A stretch of DNA of 64,000 bases from Malurus cyaneus samueli (GCA_009741485.1 CM019218.1:38812111-38876110); one strand, 5' to 3'; positions 24,601 through 36,852 are shown, counted from the stretch's first letter. Notes: generated by a model from the sequence alone, not told the origin. Program-made: numbers and translations.

Positions 24601-25920
24601 ATTTTGAATGGATCCCACAGACAAAAGACAATAAAATTTTCCCTAATGGAAGTTTACATCTGTTTTTTTTTTTTTTTTTTGTAGTCAATGACAGCTTTGC
24701 TGGAGTCAGTGAGCCACTGGGGACATTCCATCTAGAGGGATTCCAGATCGGACAGTGATGAAGATTCTTGTATGAGTGAGGCTAATCTATGAGAAAATGG
24801 GTGAATGATAGTGTTGGCCATTTCTGTAGTATTGCATGTATAAATTTTAAAAAAAAAATGAAAATTAATTAAATTTTGTAAATAACAAAAGAGCCACAGT
24901 TAGCTGATGTTATTATAAATGAATAAAACAGCTGGAAAACTTCAGACTGTTCATAAGAGCTTTACAAAGAACAATTGATTCCCTCTTTGTCACTCACATG
25001 GAGAAAAGAAAGTTTGCCAACTGATAAAGTTTCTGGGATTTATCTTGTCTCTTAGAACAATAGCAATGTGTGAAAGGAGTCTGAGTAGGATATAGGAAAA
25101 TACTCACCTGTACAAATACCTGTATCATGATAAATGAATTAATTTGTACTTAGATTCACTGCATTAGCTCAATTTCTATAGCTCCTTTCATCCAAATGTG
25201 TATTTCCTAAGTGCCATTCAGATTTACTCAATGGATATATAAATGAAGGACAGAAAGAGCTGGCATTTCTTTAGCAGTACAAAGCAACTCGACCTAAATC
25301 TGCACAGCAGGAAGAGACTTGTTAATATTCATTGTTCACATGTAGATAACATCTCCATTGAATCAAGTGCTGTCTGTGCACATGTTTTTGCAGTGAAATT
25401 TGGAGTTACATCAGCAGCTAGTTCTGCCCACAGTCCCAAAAGCAGCACAGAAGTGTGAGCTGATGGAAGAGTACAGGTGTTACTGATGCAAAATTTAAGG
25501 AATGATTAGAAGATTCCCAAATGACTGGGAAAACAATTACCAAGACCATCAGCCTTCATGCTTAAGGGCATTTAAATTGCCGCCACCAAATAGCTCAGAA
25601 AAGATTTACATATGTTATGTTACAAGGCTACTCCAGTTGCATTTTCTTCTGCTTTCCACTGAAGCATTGGATAAAGGACAATCTGTCTGCCAAAACAGTT
25701 GAATAATTTATTTCACAGAGGCATTTGCTTACAGAATTCATTCATTATATTTATGTCGGATATTCTCATGGACTTGTAGTGTCTAAGTTAATTGGTCTTT
25801 CTATATGTATACAAACCTGATAAACAATTCTAAAAATGCACAGAAACATAATTTGAAATTCTCCCCAGGAACTAGTTATGCTGCATATTTTATTAAATCT
25901 CTTAGCAGGTTTTTTTCCAG

Positions 25921-26049
25921 TGCTGGTGTATCTACAAGCATCATAAAAGGATACTGTAGGGCTGGTTATCCAGGAAACAAATGTCATGGCAGTATCTGTG
26001 AAAGGTTTTACCCACTTAAGAGTGAAGCAGGGAAATTGAAGAACAAGAG
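25921..26049 (+). other. Candidate 129-base coding exon, unidentified
   Basis: A T-rich tract ending TTTTTTTCCAG runs into a 129-base stretch that ends at a GTAGGC donor. Length is a multiple of three and one frame is open throughout. Read in that frame it gives a small cysteine-containing segment (core GYCRAGYPGNKCHGSICE) followed by a basic tail. The C-x7-C-x4-C spacing recalls secreted cysteine-rich domains, but I match it to no family. The opposite strand is also open here, which weakens the case. A chance combination is quite possible. Confidence 0.2.
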
Positions 26050-26779
26050 GTAGGCTCATGAATTAAAATTATGTATCTTATTTCATAATTTGCATTGCTG
26101 TTAGCATGATCACAGTCGGTAGTCCTAAAATTAAGATTTTTGGATTTTTTCGTGCACCTAATTTTGAAGGATGAAAACATTCTACTTAATTCTACCAAAG
26201 AAAACACATTTCAAAATGTAATGTTCTGTTATTAAATACTTTCATTTAAAAACCTATTTCTTTGAAGACTATTATGAAGGATAATGTGTTTTATTGCAAT
26301 TCTAGGCTAATGCTATTTGGAACTGTTGTACAAACACTGGCATAATAACATTTGTTTCGCTTATAGGGTTTAGCTAGAGAAAAGTGTTACACTCGGTAGA
26401 TGCTTTATACCAAGAAATAGGTATTGCCAATATTTGCATACTGTATTTCACTAATTGCTCTTGGTTGGTAGCTGGTCCTATTTACAGTAGACATTATGTG
26501 CTTTAAGACAGGGACCACTGATCCACTGCAAAGATTGCTTACGTTTCAGACTGTTCCAGCCTGCTTCATTATGTTTCAGTGAAACTGTTTCTCATCTTTT
26601 TCTGAGGACTGAGATGAAAATTTCTAAAGACATTAGTGATTATGTGCTTCAGTTGGACATTAGTTGTTCTCCATATTGGTGTACTTTGGATCTCTAGAGA
26701 GGCACATTGGGTTATTAAGATCGTGTTTGACCTCGATGCCGCAGGGTGTTGCCCTGTCTCAAAAGGTGAAAGCTGCCCT

Positions 26780-26788
26780 TGACCTTGA
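26780..26788 (-). promoter_or_regulatory. Putative ERR/NR5A-type response element
   Basis: TGACCTTGA is the exact complement of TCAAGGTCA, the extended half-site bound by ERR and NR5A nuclear receptors. It lies in a small patch (about 26700-26815) with more CpG and GC than its surroundings. A 9-base match is expected by chance at low frequency, so function is inference only. Confidence 0.2.
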
Positions 26789-28619
26789 AAGCCAGGGGCG
26801 CTGATCAAATGGGGAAAGCCCCTTCATTTCTGCAATTCAGGGAAGTATTGGGTGCTTTTATTTTTTTTTGGAAGGGTTTAAATAATGTAACTTAACTGTA
26901 ATAAACAGAAAAACATTTCAAATTCTTAACTTTCTTGCAATTAAGAACTGCGAAATAGTCTATTTCTCTAAAGATTATGTGAAGAATAATAACTTTTAGT
27001 GCAATTCTATATGCATGGTTTATGTTAGAATTACTGAGAGGGAAGAAACTAGATTTTATCAGTATTCATCACCTCTTCCCAACAGGAACCAGACAGGCCA
27101 GATGTCAATGAAAATGAAAGCTGTTTCAATTTTAAACCCTCATAGGCCAAGTCTGGTTATTATCTCCCTGAGATCTGTTCAGTGCATCCACTGGGTCAGA
27201 TTCCACCTGTCTTTCTCCAGGTCTAGTTGCATCAAAGCATTACAAAATTATGGTAAAACTGAGTATGCTCAGGCATGGGAGTTTGAAACTAAGCAGCTAA
27301 ATTCGGACAATACAGCTTCCTGCCTTTGAAAATTCTTTCCAAATTCAATTTACAGAGTGTCATGTGTAAGATGTGTCCACACCATTGCTTTTAGTTTGCT
27401 TTTAGCATGTCTGCAGTGCACCTGAGGAGAAACAAGTTTTGACAAACTGTACAACTCGCCTTTGGACCCCATTGCAAGGAGTTTTTAGCAAAAACACAGT
27501 GCTCTTCCTGACCAGTCAAACAAGACCTTCACCATTACATGAAGAAATAACTATGTGAGAATCCACATGGGTTTTTACACGATGCTGTTTGGTGATGTTG
27601 CTGCTACCAGGCTGAACAATCTCCACCACACAATCAGGGAGGCCTTCATGGCTTCCTGTGGTGAAGGCACAGATGCTAGGGGGTGGAAAGGTGCAGGCTT
27701 AAGGACAGTACATGTTATGCCTCCCACCTAGAACATTTATTCTAAGACCCACTGGAAGGTGAACAGAGCTGCTAGTATGTTGTTTCTGTAGGACAAAAAG
27801 GAAATCTGCTGATGGGGTCATATTAACTCTGTATGTACAAAATATCCCTCAGAATGGATAGAGGCTTTAGGAAGGTAAGCTATAGCTTTTACTACATTGC
27901 CAGGGCTTATCTGTCTCCATTTTTCTGTGATAGATTATGAATTCAGACATGCTCTATACTCTTGAAAGGACTTAGATTACTCTTTTCTCAAGTAACCCAG
28001 CCTACGACAGAGAAGTTTTCTAGGAAAAAGTCGGGATAATTTCATATGCCAAATGTTCAGTGAGCAGATTGGCATAAGATATCTTAGCACTTAAGGATAT
28101 GAGAAAATGTAGAGGGATGTAAACCTAGAAAGATTTCCAGTGTGATTCTGTGGGATGCTAGACTTACCCTGCTATATCCATGACATGAAAATGAATGGTA
28201 AAATGAGTTATTTAGAAAGGACAGGGACAGAATAACTTACTATTTGCAAGAAGATTAGAAAACTCATAAGCTTTTTCTGTTTGCTTGTTTATATTAGATA
28301 TTACTAGAAAACATAATTAGTTGTTTCTTATGATCTCTACTGAGTGGTTCAAACTACCTGAAGTTCAAGGAGCCACCTGGTGAACACCAAAGGCTCTGCC
28401 TAGAGGCAATGGAATATACAGATATACTTGTCAGAGATATATGCAATAACATTGAGAATACTGAGAGACAGTAATTTTTATGAACATTTTTGGCTTTGTG
28501 TGACTGTATCAGAGAAGGAAGTTACTGTGTATTGTATATTCTGTGACTGTTCATTGACCTGTCATTTTGAGAGGCTATGAGAAGTCAGAATGACCACAAT
28601 TGTACCTTCCAACCTTCAG

Positions 28620-28704
28620 TGAAAATGCCATTGCTGGTTTGTTTTCCAAGTCTGAGAACAGCTCTCTGTTGAATGCTACAGAGCCACAAACCTTAAGAAA
28701 TGAG
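28620..28704 (+). other. Weak splice-flanked open block
   Basis: A pyrimidine-rich acceptor (ACCTTCCAACCTTCAG) precedes 85 bases ending ATGAG, then GTGAGA. One frame is open through and beyond it to a stop at about 28830, with a hydrophilic composition and no recognised motif. It is kept only as a lead. Confidence 0.12.
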
Positions 28705-30239
28705 GTGAGATATCAAATACTGTCTGAAAAACATGCTGACCAATTCAAATTTCGCAGAGAAAATCTAAAGAATCTCAGACTACTCTGTCCAAAGGATGGT
28801 ACTCTTCTCAGTCTAGACAGTCTATTGTAGAGGTTTTTATCTTTTATCTCCAGAAATGCTTTTCTTCTAAGCAAAAAAAAAAATTCTCTAGAGCAGGGAC
28901 AATTTAGCTATGGATTACTATTGCATGGTCCTGAAGGGAACAGGTTTGCAGAGTAGAAGTGGAATCAAACCTGCTGAATTTGATACAACTGGTATAACAG
29001 GACTGTAACCCAAAGACTCAGCTAAGAAAGGAAGAATCTTGTGAATAAATCCCCAGCTTCAAGTACTAATTTAAACTGAAGAAAAAGACTCCACCAAAAT
29101 TTAGATGAAGTTTTGTTAGACACACTGGGAGGGAGACAATGCCATTGCCTGCTTAAATGATCAGTATTTTTAAGAATAAACTGCTTCTGTCCCATAGATT
29201 TTCATTTTTCTTTAACTTGCAAGAGGGTATAGGGTTTTTTCTATTCTGTTTTAGACACTTACTTCACCTTGTAAAAAGTGAGTATACTCATATAGATGTT
29301 GGAAAGATAATAGGTGTTACCATACGTGACAATTGCCTTTTGTCAGTATGAGGCCTGGATGTTGCTTGAAGAATAGCAGGAGTTCTGGACGGGAATGGGG
29401 AGCCAATTTACCCTTCAGGGTCCCTGGAGTGAATCCTGTTGAAAACATTAAAAGTGGCTGACTTTTCCAGCTGTGTGGTGTCATGTGCATGCATGCATCT
29501 AGGGTTGCCAAGAGAGCAGATACAGAAACTTGAATTTCTTTATGTGCTCAGATGGGTATTACCTGGTTATCAAAATTGAAACACTTTCCTTAGTTTAGAG
29601 GATACAGAATGTCTCTATACCCCTAGGAAATGTTAAAAATCATGGCACATTTTCTGTTGTAGTCATCTGACTTTAAGTCTGCAAACTGAATGTGAATATG
29701 ACATTTTTAATCTTGTTACAGGTCAGGATTTCAATGCATTAACCCAGGTGCGTTTAGGAGAGCTCAGGTGAATGCACACGGTTAATGACTCTCTAAAGGA
29801 TGACGCTCTAAAGGAGCTCTTATCAGGCTCTTGGTTACTGAAACAAAAATGTTGCATCATGTATTTTGTTTGGAATAACCTTTTGTGCTTGTTCAGGGAG
29901 TGGGAATGGAACAGTGGAATTTTTGCCACATTGTTTCATATTTAGAATTAAATAATGGCACAGAGAAAACACAGAATATAATTGCAGTTGAGCAAAAAGA
30001 AAAGATGAAAATATAAGAACAGTTTGTTTGTCTTGAACATTAAAGTAATGCAGTTATTACAGACCAGGAATCAGGGACATACTTTTCCTCTTCTATTCAA
30101 AAATTATATATAGCTCAGAGAACCTCCCTCCTAAAAGCTTTTGCCCAGGTCCCACTATATGCTGAGAATGGACTTTGGGAATTTAAAATTGGAGTAACAA
30201 TACTTGGGAAAAGGATTAGAAGAATTAGAGTCAGTCAGA

Positions 30240-30718
30240 GAGATGAGTGGTGACAAGAGTGACAACAACAATTACAGCAGAGGCTACAGTAAGTTCTGAG
30301 CACTAGAATGAGCTGGGCAAGGGAGTTCCTAGAGGCGGAGAGGCCTGAGCAGCAGTTTGTTGCCTGCCAGGGGCTCGAATCAGATATGTCACTGAAAGAT
30401 GGCCAAGGGCTGTCAACACCTCTGGCTATTACCACATGGTAGGTCTTTCACGCAAGCATCGATGATAACAAGGGTAAATTTGGAACCATCATACATGGTT
30501 TCAGAGCTCTGGGGAAAAGGGTCGGGGTCTGCATGGTGCTGCCAGTTAGGGTAAATGTTGAGAGAAAATCTGATTTACCAAATAAATGACTGGCTGCATG
30601 GCTGGTGTTGCCAACAGGGGCTTGGTTTCTATAACCACATGGGACCCTGTTTGCTGACTGTTGATAGGGAGAGATGAAATCCACCTCACTCTATTACTCA
30701 AGCACAAGCAAGAAATAC
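30240..30718 (+). mobile_element. Degraded CR1 retrotransposon, ORF1 (esterase) region
   Basis: Pieces of this stretch read like the first ORF of avian CR1 elements, which carries an SGNH/GDSL-type esterase domain. Recognisable words include GCCTGAGCAGCAGTTTG, CTGCCAGGGGCTCG, CTGCCAGTTAGGG, ATAACCACATGGGACCCTG and GAGATGAAATCCACCT. The segment that should encode the conserved GTND block (around 30450-30475) is broken. Stops and small deletions make it non-functional. It lies in the same orientation as the reverse-transcriptase remnant that follows, so both probably derive from one insertion with a large internal deletion. Family call is from memory of the consensus. Confidence 0.65.
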
Positions 30719-30734
30719 AATGGGAGATGAAAGC

Positions 30735-31056
30735 AGGGTTGGCCCATTTGGAATGAATGTTGCTAACAGAAAACTGGGGGGAGTGGCCAATACCCAAGAG
30801 GGCTGTGAAGCTTTCAGAAGGAACTCAACAGGCTGGAGACATGGGCAGCAGTACAGGCTGGGGGTGCCCTGCTGGAAAGCAGCTCTGTGGAGAAGGACCT
30901 GGGGATCCTGGGGGACAACAAGCTGTCCATGAGTAGCAATGCCCTTGTGGCAGAGAAGACAAAAGTTATTATGGGGTTCGTTGGGAAAAGCATTGCCAAC
31001 AGTCAAGGGAGGTGATCCTGCCCCTCTGCTCAGCCCTGGTGAGGCTTCAGCTGGAG
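30735..31056 (+). mobile_element. Degraded CR1 retrotransposon, reverse-transcriptase end
   Basis: Strong resemblance to the C-terminal part of CR1 ORF2. In order the sequence has an AACTGGGGGGAGTGGCC block, the AAGAGGGCTGTGAAG block, the CAACAGGCTGGAGACATGGG block, TACAGGCTGGGGG, GAGAAGGACCTGGGGATCCT, GACAACAAGCTG, and CTCAGCCCTGGTGAGGCTTC. About 70 bases are missing between GAGACATGGGC and AGTACAGGC, one base is missing after TACAGGCTGGGGGTGCC, and the catalytic aspartate pair expected just before AAACTGGGG is not present. It is a dead copy. An open frame on the opposite strand (30698-31129) is an antisense shadow of it and starts with TTG. Confidence 0.85.
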
Positions 31057-32606
31057 GGATAGAGAGACACTTCAAGACTAAAGACTTCATATGTGTGATG
31101 CAAGAGAATTTTAATTTGAAAAGGGACAAAGAGAAAAATCAGAACCAATCATCAGGCAAAAATACATACATGGATAAAGTACTTGTGCATAGCTCAGTAG
31201 AACTGCTCAGTATTCATAAGCAATTCATTTCTGCTAGTAGCTTTTAAATGCTTATTTCATGTTTCTAGACATATGTGCCAGCTCTTCAGTTCTGTGCATA
31301 CTTGACCAAAGTTATAAATTTTCCTTTTAACTACGACTAATTTGATATGGAAAAATGCAAATACAGGAATTTCATGCCCCAGGCCTGAATATTTATCCTA
31401 ACCAACTCTCTTCCCCCTTCACAGTGCATCACACTAGATTTTATATGAAAATATATTGAAAAGGTGCAGCTTCGGTTCCCCCTCTGGTGGGAATGAGCAG
31501 AACTGCAGATGCTGCAAAAGGGTTTTGTAGATAGCAGTGAGATCAACAGCCCTGGAAACAAGCCCTTTTGTTCCTTTTCCAAGCCCTTGCCTCATGTTTA
31601 TTGTTTTGTGCTTTTTCTTTATTCCCAGTGTTACAAAGGTGCTCCAAAAATAGTGACACCAAAGAAAACCGCCTGTGGTTGACAGAACAGTTGTATTTCT
31701 CTGGTGTTATTCCAATGACCTGTGGGAAGAAGAATTCTTTCTACTCTAATTGGCTACAGATATGAACTAGACATAGATATGTGAGTGCACATATGGATCC
31801 ATTTTAAAAATACAGTAAACTCTTTTTCCTTTTATAATTTTTCACGAAGAGGTACAGTAAGAGAAGTGTGACCCAATTGAAGTTTGCAAATGATTAAAGA
31901 TGTTCCAGAAAAGAGCAGAGAAAGTCCTGTTCTTACTTTGTGACAATCAAGATTTTAAAGAATTAGGATGCAGAAGAAACATCAGAAACACTTGTTCAGC
32001 TGAAGATTATACAAAATAATACTGCAATAATAGCTCTTGGTTTTGTAAATCTTCCTTTATAGGACCCATATTCCTTAATAGTTGAAAATGATATATAATA
32101 CAAGAGAAATGTTCACATGTGAAGTGAATTTCAAACTTCTTTATTATGTAGAGGTTTTGATGAAATTAATGTCTACTTCATTCTTAAATTTTCAAAGCAC
32201 TTAAATCATCTCTGTATCTAGAAGTAAACATTTTAATACCATGTGAAACTAAAGTTGAAATTTCGTTTTTTATTATTTTTTTATTTTTTTTCATTCTGTA
32301 AATTGGACGAGAGTTCTAATGCAAGTCTTGACAGTGAATAATGCTCCATGCATGCCCTGATCATATTGTAGGAACTTAGTGACAAACTTATGAAAAAACA
32401 AACCCACCCCCCAAATTCAAACTTAATACCTTTTCTACTTCTAAAATCAATTTTTGAGTTCTAAACTTACAAGATCACTTTGTGAAAAATTTCAGACAAC
32501 TGTTAAATCCCAAAAATGTTTCTGTCTGCCTTTGCCTATCTCTGTAGCATTGCACATATAGTTATTTAAAACTGATCTTTAAAACTGACATAGTAGTTAA
32601 AAAAAA
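31057..32606. other. Non-coding DNA after CR1, no gene recognised
   Basis: AT-rich sequence leading up to the assembly gap. Nothing beyond short homopolymers was seen. The end of the CR1 match near 31056 is abrupt, so the element lacks its 3' tail here. Confidence 0.6.
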
Positions 32607-32616
32607 NNNNNNNNNN
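32607..32616. other. Assembly gap (10 N)
   Basis: Ten consecutive N preceded by a run of A. The true gap size is unknown. Homopolymer at the edge is a common cause of such breaks. Confidence 0.99.
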
Positions 32617-33639
32617 TATGGTTAAGCTTGAATAATATATCAGGAAACATTTTGTAAAAATGCTGTAATGTCAGAAGACACAGAATAATTGGAAAAGCTA
32701 CATCAGGCAAATAAATCATAAACTATAAAGACTGAGTAGATTTCCAGTAGACAGAATAAAGTAATAATGGAATCTTAATTTTTCCTTTAGCATCCAAGTT
32801 TTAGGAATAGGCTCAGGTTTTTAACCCCATCAAGAATCTACACAAGAGGTTGGAATATTTTAAGGGCTAGAAAAGCACCTGCCTTCTAGGTAGATTCAAT
32901 AAACAATAAATTGAGCTGAACACAGGTCTAGTGCTCTTGAAAACTGAAAATGAAAGGGTTTTGTGGCATCTACACAGAGCTACTAGAAGAATTTCTATAT
33001 CAAGAATATTTGTTCTTCTTATCTACATAACAAACTGCACATAAAAGGAGACTTTCGATGCCCTTCGGTGATGCTGTAACAGTCATAGGGTGAAGCAAGC
33101 AGAAAATGCAGCACAGAACCATGGACAGGGTAAGGGAAGGATGGTAATCTGGCCCAGAAAAGGTCAAGTGGTAAAATAGAAGAACTTTTGAAAGCCCTTG
33201 CCTTGAAAGAGGGAGAAAATATATTGTCTGTTGCTTTCTGAACCTGTTGTGATCAGGTTCATGGCCTCTGCAAATAAATAGGACTGCATCAATGGAATAT
33301 ACAGTGCTAAATATGCGTTTTCTACAAAGGTAAAAGACCGCAAAATCTGAATTTTTTACAGTTTTGTCTTTCAAGTGGTAATGATATTTTTTCTTGGTGT
33401 GCAATAGAATTCATGTTACATTTTTTTAAATTTTTTTTTTAGTGCAGCTGTCATGTCAAAAGCTTCTACTTTTAGAAGAAATATTCACCACAGAGAATAC
33501 ATGGGACTTTGGTGTTTATAAAACCTAAAGTAGCAGTTTCTCTAGAAATAAAGAAAAAGATTATTTCCCAACTGCAAAAATTTCACAGCCAGAGAGAAAA
33601 GTCTGAAGGCAGCTGGAAAGCTCTATGACAGGAACAAAT
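32617..33639. other. Non-coding DNA, no gene recognised
   Basis: AT-rich sequence between the gap and the second CR1 fragment. A 134-codon frame on the minus strand (33000-33404) has no recognised domain and no splice context, and I regard it as chance. Confidence 0.55.
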
Positions 33640-33752
33640 TACAGAGTCATAGAGACATAGAATGGTTGGAGTTGGAAAGGGGCCTGAAAGATCACCTGTT
33701 CCAACCCAGTTGCCAAGGGCAGGGAACCTTCCACTACACCAGGAACACTTCC
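33640..33752 (-). mobile_element. CR1 3' end fragment
   Basis: The sequence from ACAGAGTCATAGAGACATAG through GTTGGAAAGGGGCCTG, AAGATCACCTGTTCCAACC and GGGCAGGGAACCTTCCACTA is the complement of the familiar avian CR1 3' untranslated end, whose terminus carries short ATTCTATG-type repeats. Those appear here as CATAGAG and CATAGAAT at the left, so the element points to the minus strand and is truncated at its 5' side near 33752. It is short, about 110 bases, as most bird CR1 copies are. Confidence 0.88.
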
Positions 33753-33769
33753 AGTAATAAAAGAGTCCT

Positions 33770-33795
33770 GAGAGTACTAAATGAGAGTACTAAAT
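33770..33795. repeat. Perfect 13-base tandem duplication
   Basis: GAGAGTACTAAAT occurs twice head to tail, at 33770-33782 and 33783-33795. It lies just past the truncated end of the CR1 fragment. It does not flank the element, so it is not its target-site duplication. Confidence 0.9.
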
Positions 33796-35460
33796 GTTTG
33801 CAAAAGAGTATAAGAGAAATAGCAAAGACTCCCAACTCTTCCACTAAATATCTCATCATTTTTTATTGACCATCTAGAAGAAGAAAAATTATTGTTTGTC
33901 TTGGGGAAACTACATTTGGTTATTTAAAACAATTTACTTGGAAATATTTGTGAAACATGAAGGATAGCCTGAAAGCTGTCGATGTCCTGGCAGAATTATC
34001 TGATTCAGTGGTCAAATGAGTTTAAAATAATGGCCTTCAGAAACATTTTATTTGATTTACAGTAATTTTCTTCTCTTTTCAACTCTTTAAAAAGCAATAG
34101 CATATTGATATAGTTTAATATCCTGTGGCTCAAAACAGTTCCAGGCATTCTATGAAACAGTCCTAATCTATAAAATATGTTCTTCTTTATACAAATCATT
34201 ACATCCATGAGTAACTTTACATACATGAGTTATTCCAGGGATTTGCAGGGACTCTTTATGCCTCCTCCCTTAATCATTCCCAGAGTGTGAACACTAAAGG
34301 CAAACAGGTAAATGCTTGTCTGAATAATGCATCAAATCAATAGACCAGGTGTAGCAGGGTGTTTCAAATCCACCTGTAGCTTTCATAAACTGTGACTTTT
34401 TAAAATCATACTGATTACAGGATGAAACAGAATTTGTGCAGCAAGTGGAAGACAACACTGAAGAGAAAGAATAGATAAACATGTCTTGAAGTAATGGAGA
34501 TTTGTTAAACTGTGTGAATGACATTTCATTCCAATAGTATGAGTAAAGAAATCAATTATGCAGCACCAGGACTATGACAACAGAGGAGGACAGGAATTGA
34601 CAACTAGGAGCTGCTAACAAAGAGAAGAAAGGGTTATTTGGTGTTACACCTGACTGTGAGAGGTGGTTCCCTATGTCAGTGCTGTAAAACTGTTTGGAGC
34701 ACAGACAGCTGATGCAGTGATGCTGAGCTGTGGCAGTGACTATGGAGTGATACTATGGAGTGATAGATGTGGGAGCTCTTGGCACCAGTGACAGATAATT
34801 AGGGAAATTGGAAGGGCTGGGGGGAAGAAAGCTAAAATCTATTGTGAACATAAAGAAGATGAAAACCTGTTGTTGGGAGGAATATAAGGGCTTTTATCTC
34901 CCATAAGTAAGGAGGGAATTGAAAGCTCTCTGATGAAGGTAAGAACTTAGTGTCAGAAAGTGGAGGATAACCTGAAGGATGACAATTTGCCAGGCTTGAG
35001 CCTGCTGCCTTGTAGAGAGCTTGCCATTTGTAAATGAGAAGCTTTTGACAGGGGAGAAATATAGAGGAAAAAATACAATTTGGTGTCTGCAAAGGCAGGT
35101 GTTACAGAGATTCATGAAAAACATTGGCAAAAAATGCAGTGTAAGGCTGAGTGCTGTGATCTTTTTTAAGATGACTTGGAACTTAATCAAAGTTAACCAC
35201 AACAGTTCAGTGTTAGCTGTAATAATAATAATAAACAAGGCAATGTACCTTAGTGTCTTTCAGTCATTTTTTTTCCTGGAAATTGCATGCTCTAGGTGCC
35301 TGTCACTGCTGAAATCTGCATTAAGCAAACTCTCCTTTAGATCCTAGGTCCTTTCACACTAATGTACAGACTCTGAAGTGGACAACTAGGAGCCCCTACT
35401 CCTCCAACTCAGTTCCATGTAGATTGAACTGTCAAATTCTGAAAGAAAACAGAGAACCCA
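33796..35460. other. Non-coding DNA, no gene recognised
   Basis: AT-rich sequence. A slightly GC-richer stretch at about 34620-34830 looks repeat-like but I cannot assign it to a family. Contains one small tandem duplication (34739-34764). Open frames on both strands near 34832-35347 overlap each other in opposite directions and show no domain. Confidence 0.55.
34739..34764. repeat. Perfect 13-base tandem duplication
   Basis: ACTATGGAGTGAT occurs at 34739-34751 and 34752-34764 with no mismatch. This is a slippage-type event of the same size as the one at 33770. Confidence 0.9.
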
Positions 35461-35570
35461 AGAATAGCTGTGCTTGTTCAGGCCAATGGATCCTCCTAAC
35501 ACAGTGCTGTGCCCCTGATGAGTGGAGATGGGGACAAGGTGGCTGGCAGGCATAAGAGAGCCTAGAAATA
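35461..35570 (+). mobile_element. Possible ancient CR1/L3-like 3' end
   Basis: The order AGAATAGCTGTGCTTG, TTCAGGCCAATGGATCC, TCCTAACACAGTGCTGTG resembles the old amniote CR1/L3 3' region, whose consensus has GGTCAGACCAATGGTCCAT followed by AGCCCAGTATCCTG. Divergence is high and the right limit is uncertain. This is from memory of the consensus, without alignment. Confidence 0.4.
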
Positions 35571-36852
35571 ACTGGTTGCTGTTATGGTGTTAAATCAGGT
35601 TGCTTTCAACCATAGGTTGAAGAGGTAAGTTTTTATAACTGCAACCATGCTTTATTGCAACATATGTGCATTTCTTCATTCACATAAAGGGTACTTATGG
35701 GAATTCACTTACCCTCTGTTTCTTAGCTGGGCATTCATTATTTGACTGGCAATTATAATGACTGTTCTTTGTACTTGGATTCTTTAGGGAGTGGGCTGCA
35801 GGTAAAGTACGTTATATTCTTTAGGTGTTTATGTCCTATTAATTTCATTGAGAGTTAGACAACTAATTAGAAGGTACATGCCTGAAAATCTTTGATAAAG
35901 TAGGCCTTTGTTTCTGCAAACAGATGCTATGCTGCTGATAGTACTGCAACAGAGTAAAGTTACCAATGTGGATGGTTTTGTACAGATGCAAGGAATTGGA
36001 CCTTAGCTAGTCCAAGACTTTTCCCTCTTAAATGCCCTACAAAGTACTCTGCAACTTAGGGAAGTTGTTCAAGCTCAGAAGATCTCAGTTCTTCTCTAGC
36101 CAACAGTTATCAACATCAGTCTCCTTTCAAGACAAAATATGGGCAATATTTTCCAGATGTTTGTGGAAATACAGGACCAGATAATTACAAATTAATAGAA
36201 AGATGAAAAATAGATGCAGATAGCAATGTATTTTATATATTTCCTGTTAATTTCTATACAGCACACATATACATTCTTTTTGATTAGGAAGGGAACCTGA
36301 CTATATAATAAAATTTACCTAGTATGCAGAATTCCAGATATGGAATCAATGAAGATGCTCAAAAAGAATTTTATGGTGATGATGTGACAGATGAGAAACC
36401 AGCTCCCTCTTCTAAGCCTGGACTAGCTCGATGAACCATTGAATTGTAGGTGTTCACTAATTTTAGAAATCCCAGTGATTGCTTAATTTTAGTAAATTCA
36501 GTAAAAATCTAGTAAATGCAGCTTTAAAAATGCAAAATCATGAGTCTTCTCAGAGAGAACTGCCTCCGTGTTTCTTTTTCAAAGAATAATATAACCTATA
36601 AGGATTGATGCTGTTGAAGCACTGTGTGAACTGGGATCCCAGTGGCCAACTACCAGCAAGGTGCAGATGGTTTAGTTTAACTGATAGCGAGGTACATATA
36701 GTGTTATGGATACTCTCATGAGCAAAACAGAATAGGCTTAAAGAATTTTTACTGTACCTTGTTGCTAACTAAAACAAATTTATAGCTGTTGATTTGAGTA
36801 TTCAGAGAGAATGAAAATGTGCACAACAAATTAGCCCTCACCTTCCCCAATT
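35571..36852. other. Non-coding DNA, no gene recognised
   Basis: Plain AT-rich sequence with no splice-flanked block or recognisable repeat. Confidence 0.55.

Larger units (their letters stand above)
24193..30239. other. Unique non-coding DNA with a few exon-like pieces
   Basis: AT-rich sequence seen once. Notable contents are an 18-T run (24663-24680), a splice-flanked open block (25921-26049), a nuclear-receptor half-site (26780-26788), a second weak splice-flanked block (28620-28704), and two loosely similar stretches of about 60 bases near 26251 and 26955 that may be remnants of one old repeat. No complete gene or recognisable transposon was seen. Confidence 0.55.

Noticed and set aside
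30698..31129. 143-codon frame on the minus strand
   Set aside because: It is antisense to the CR1 reverse-transcriptase remnant and starts with TTG.
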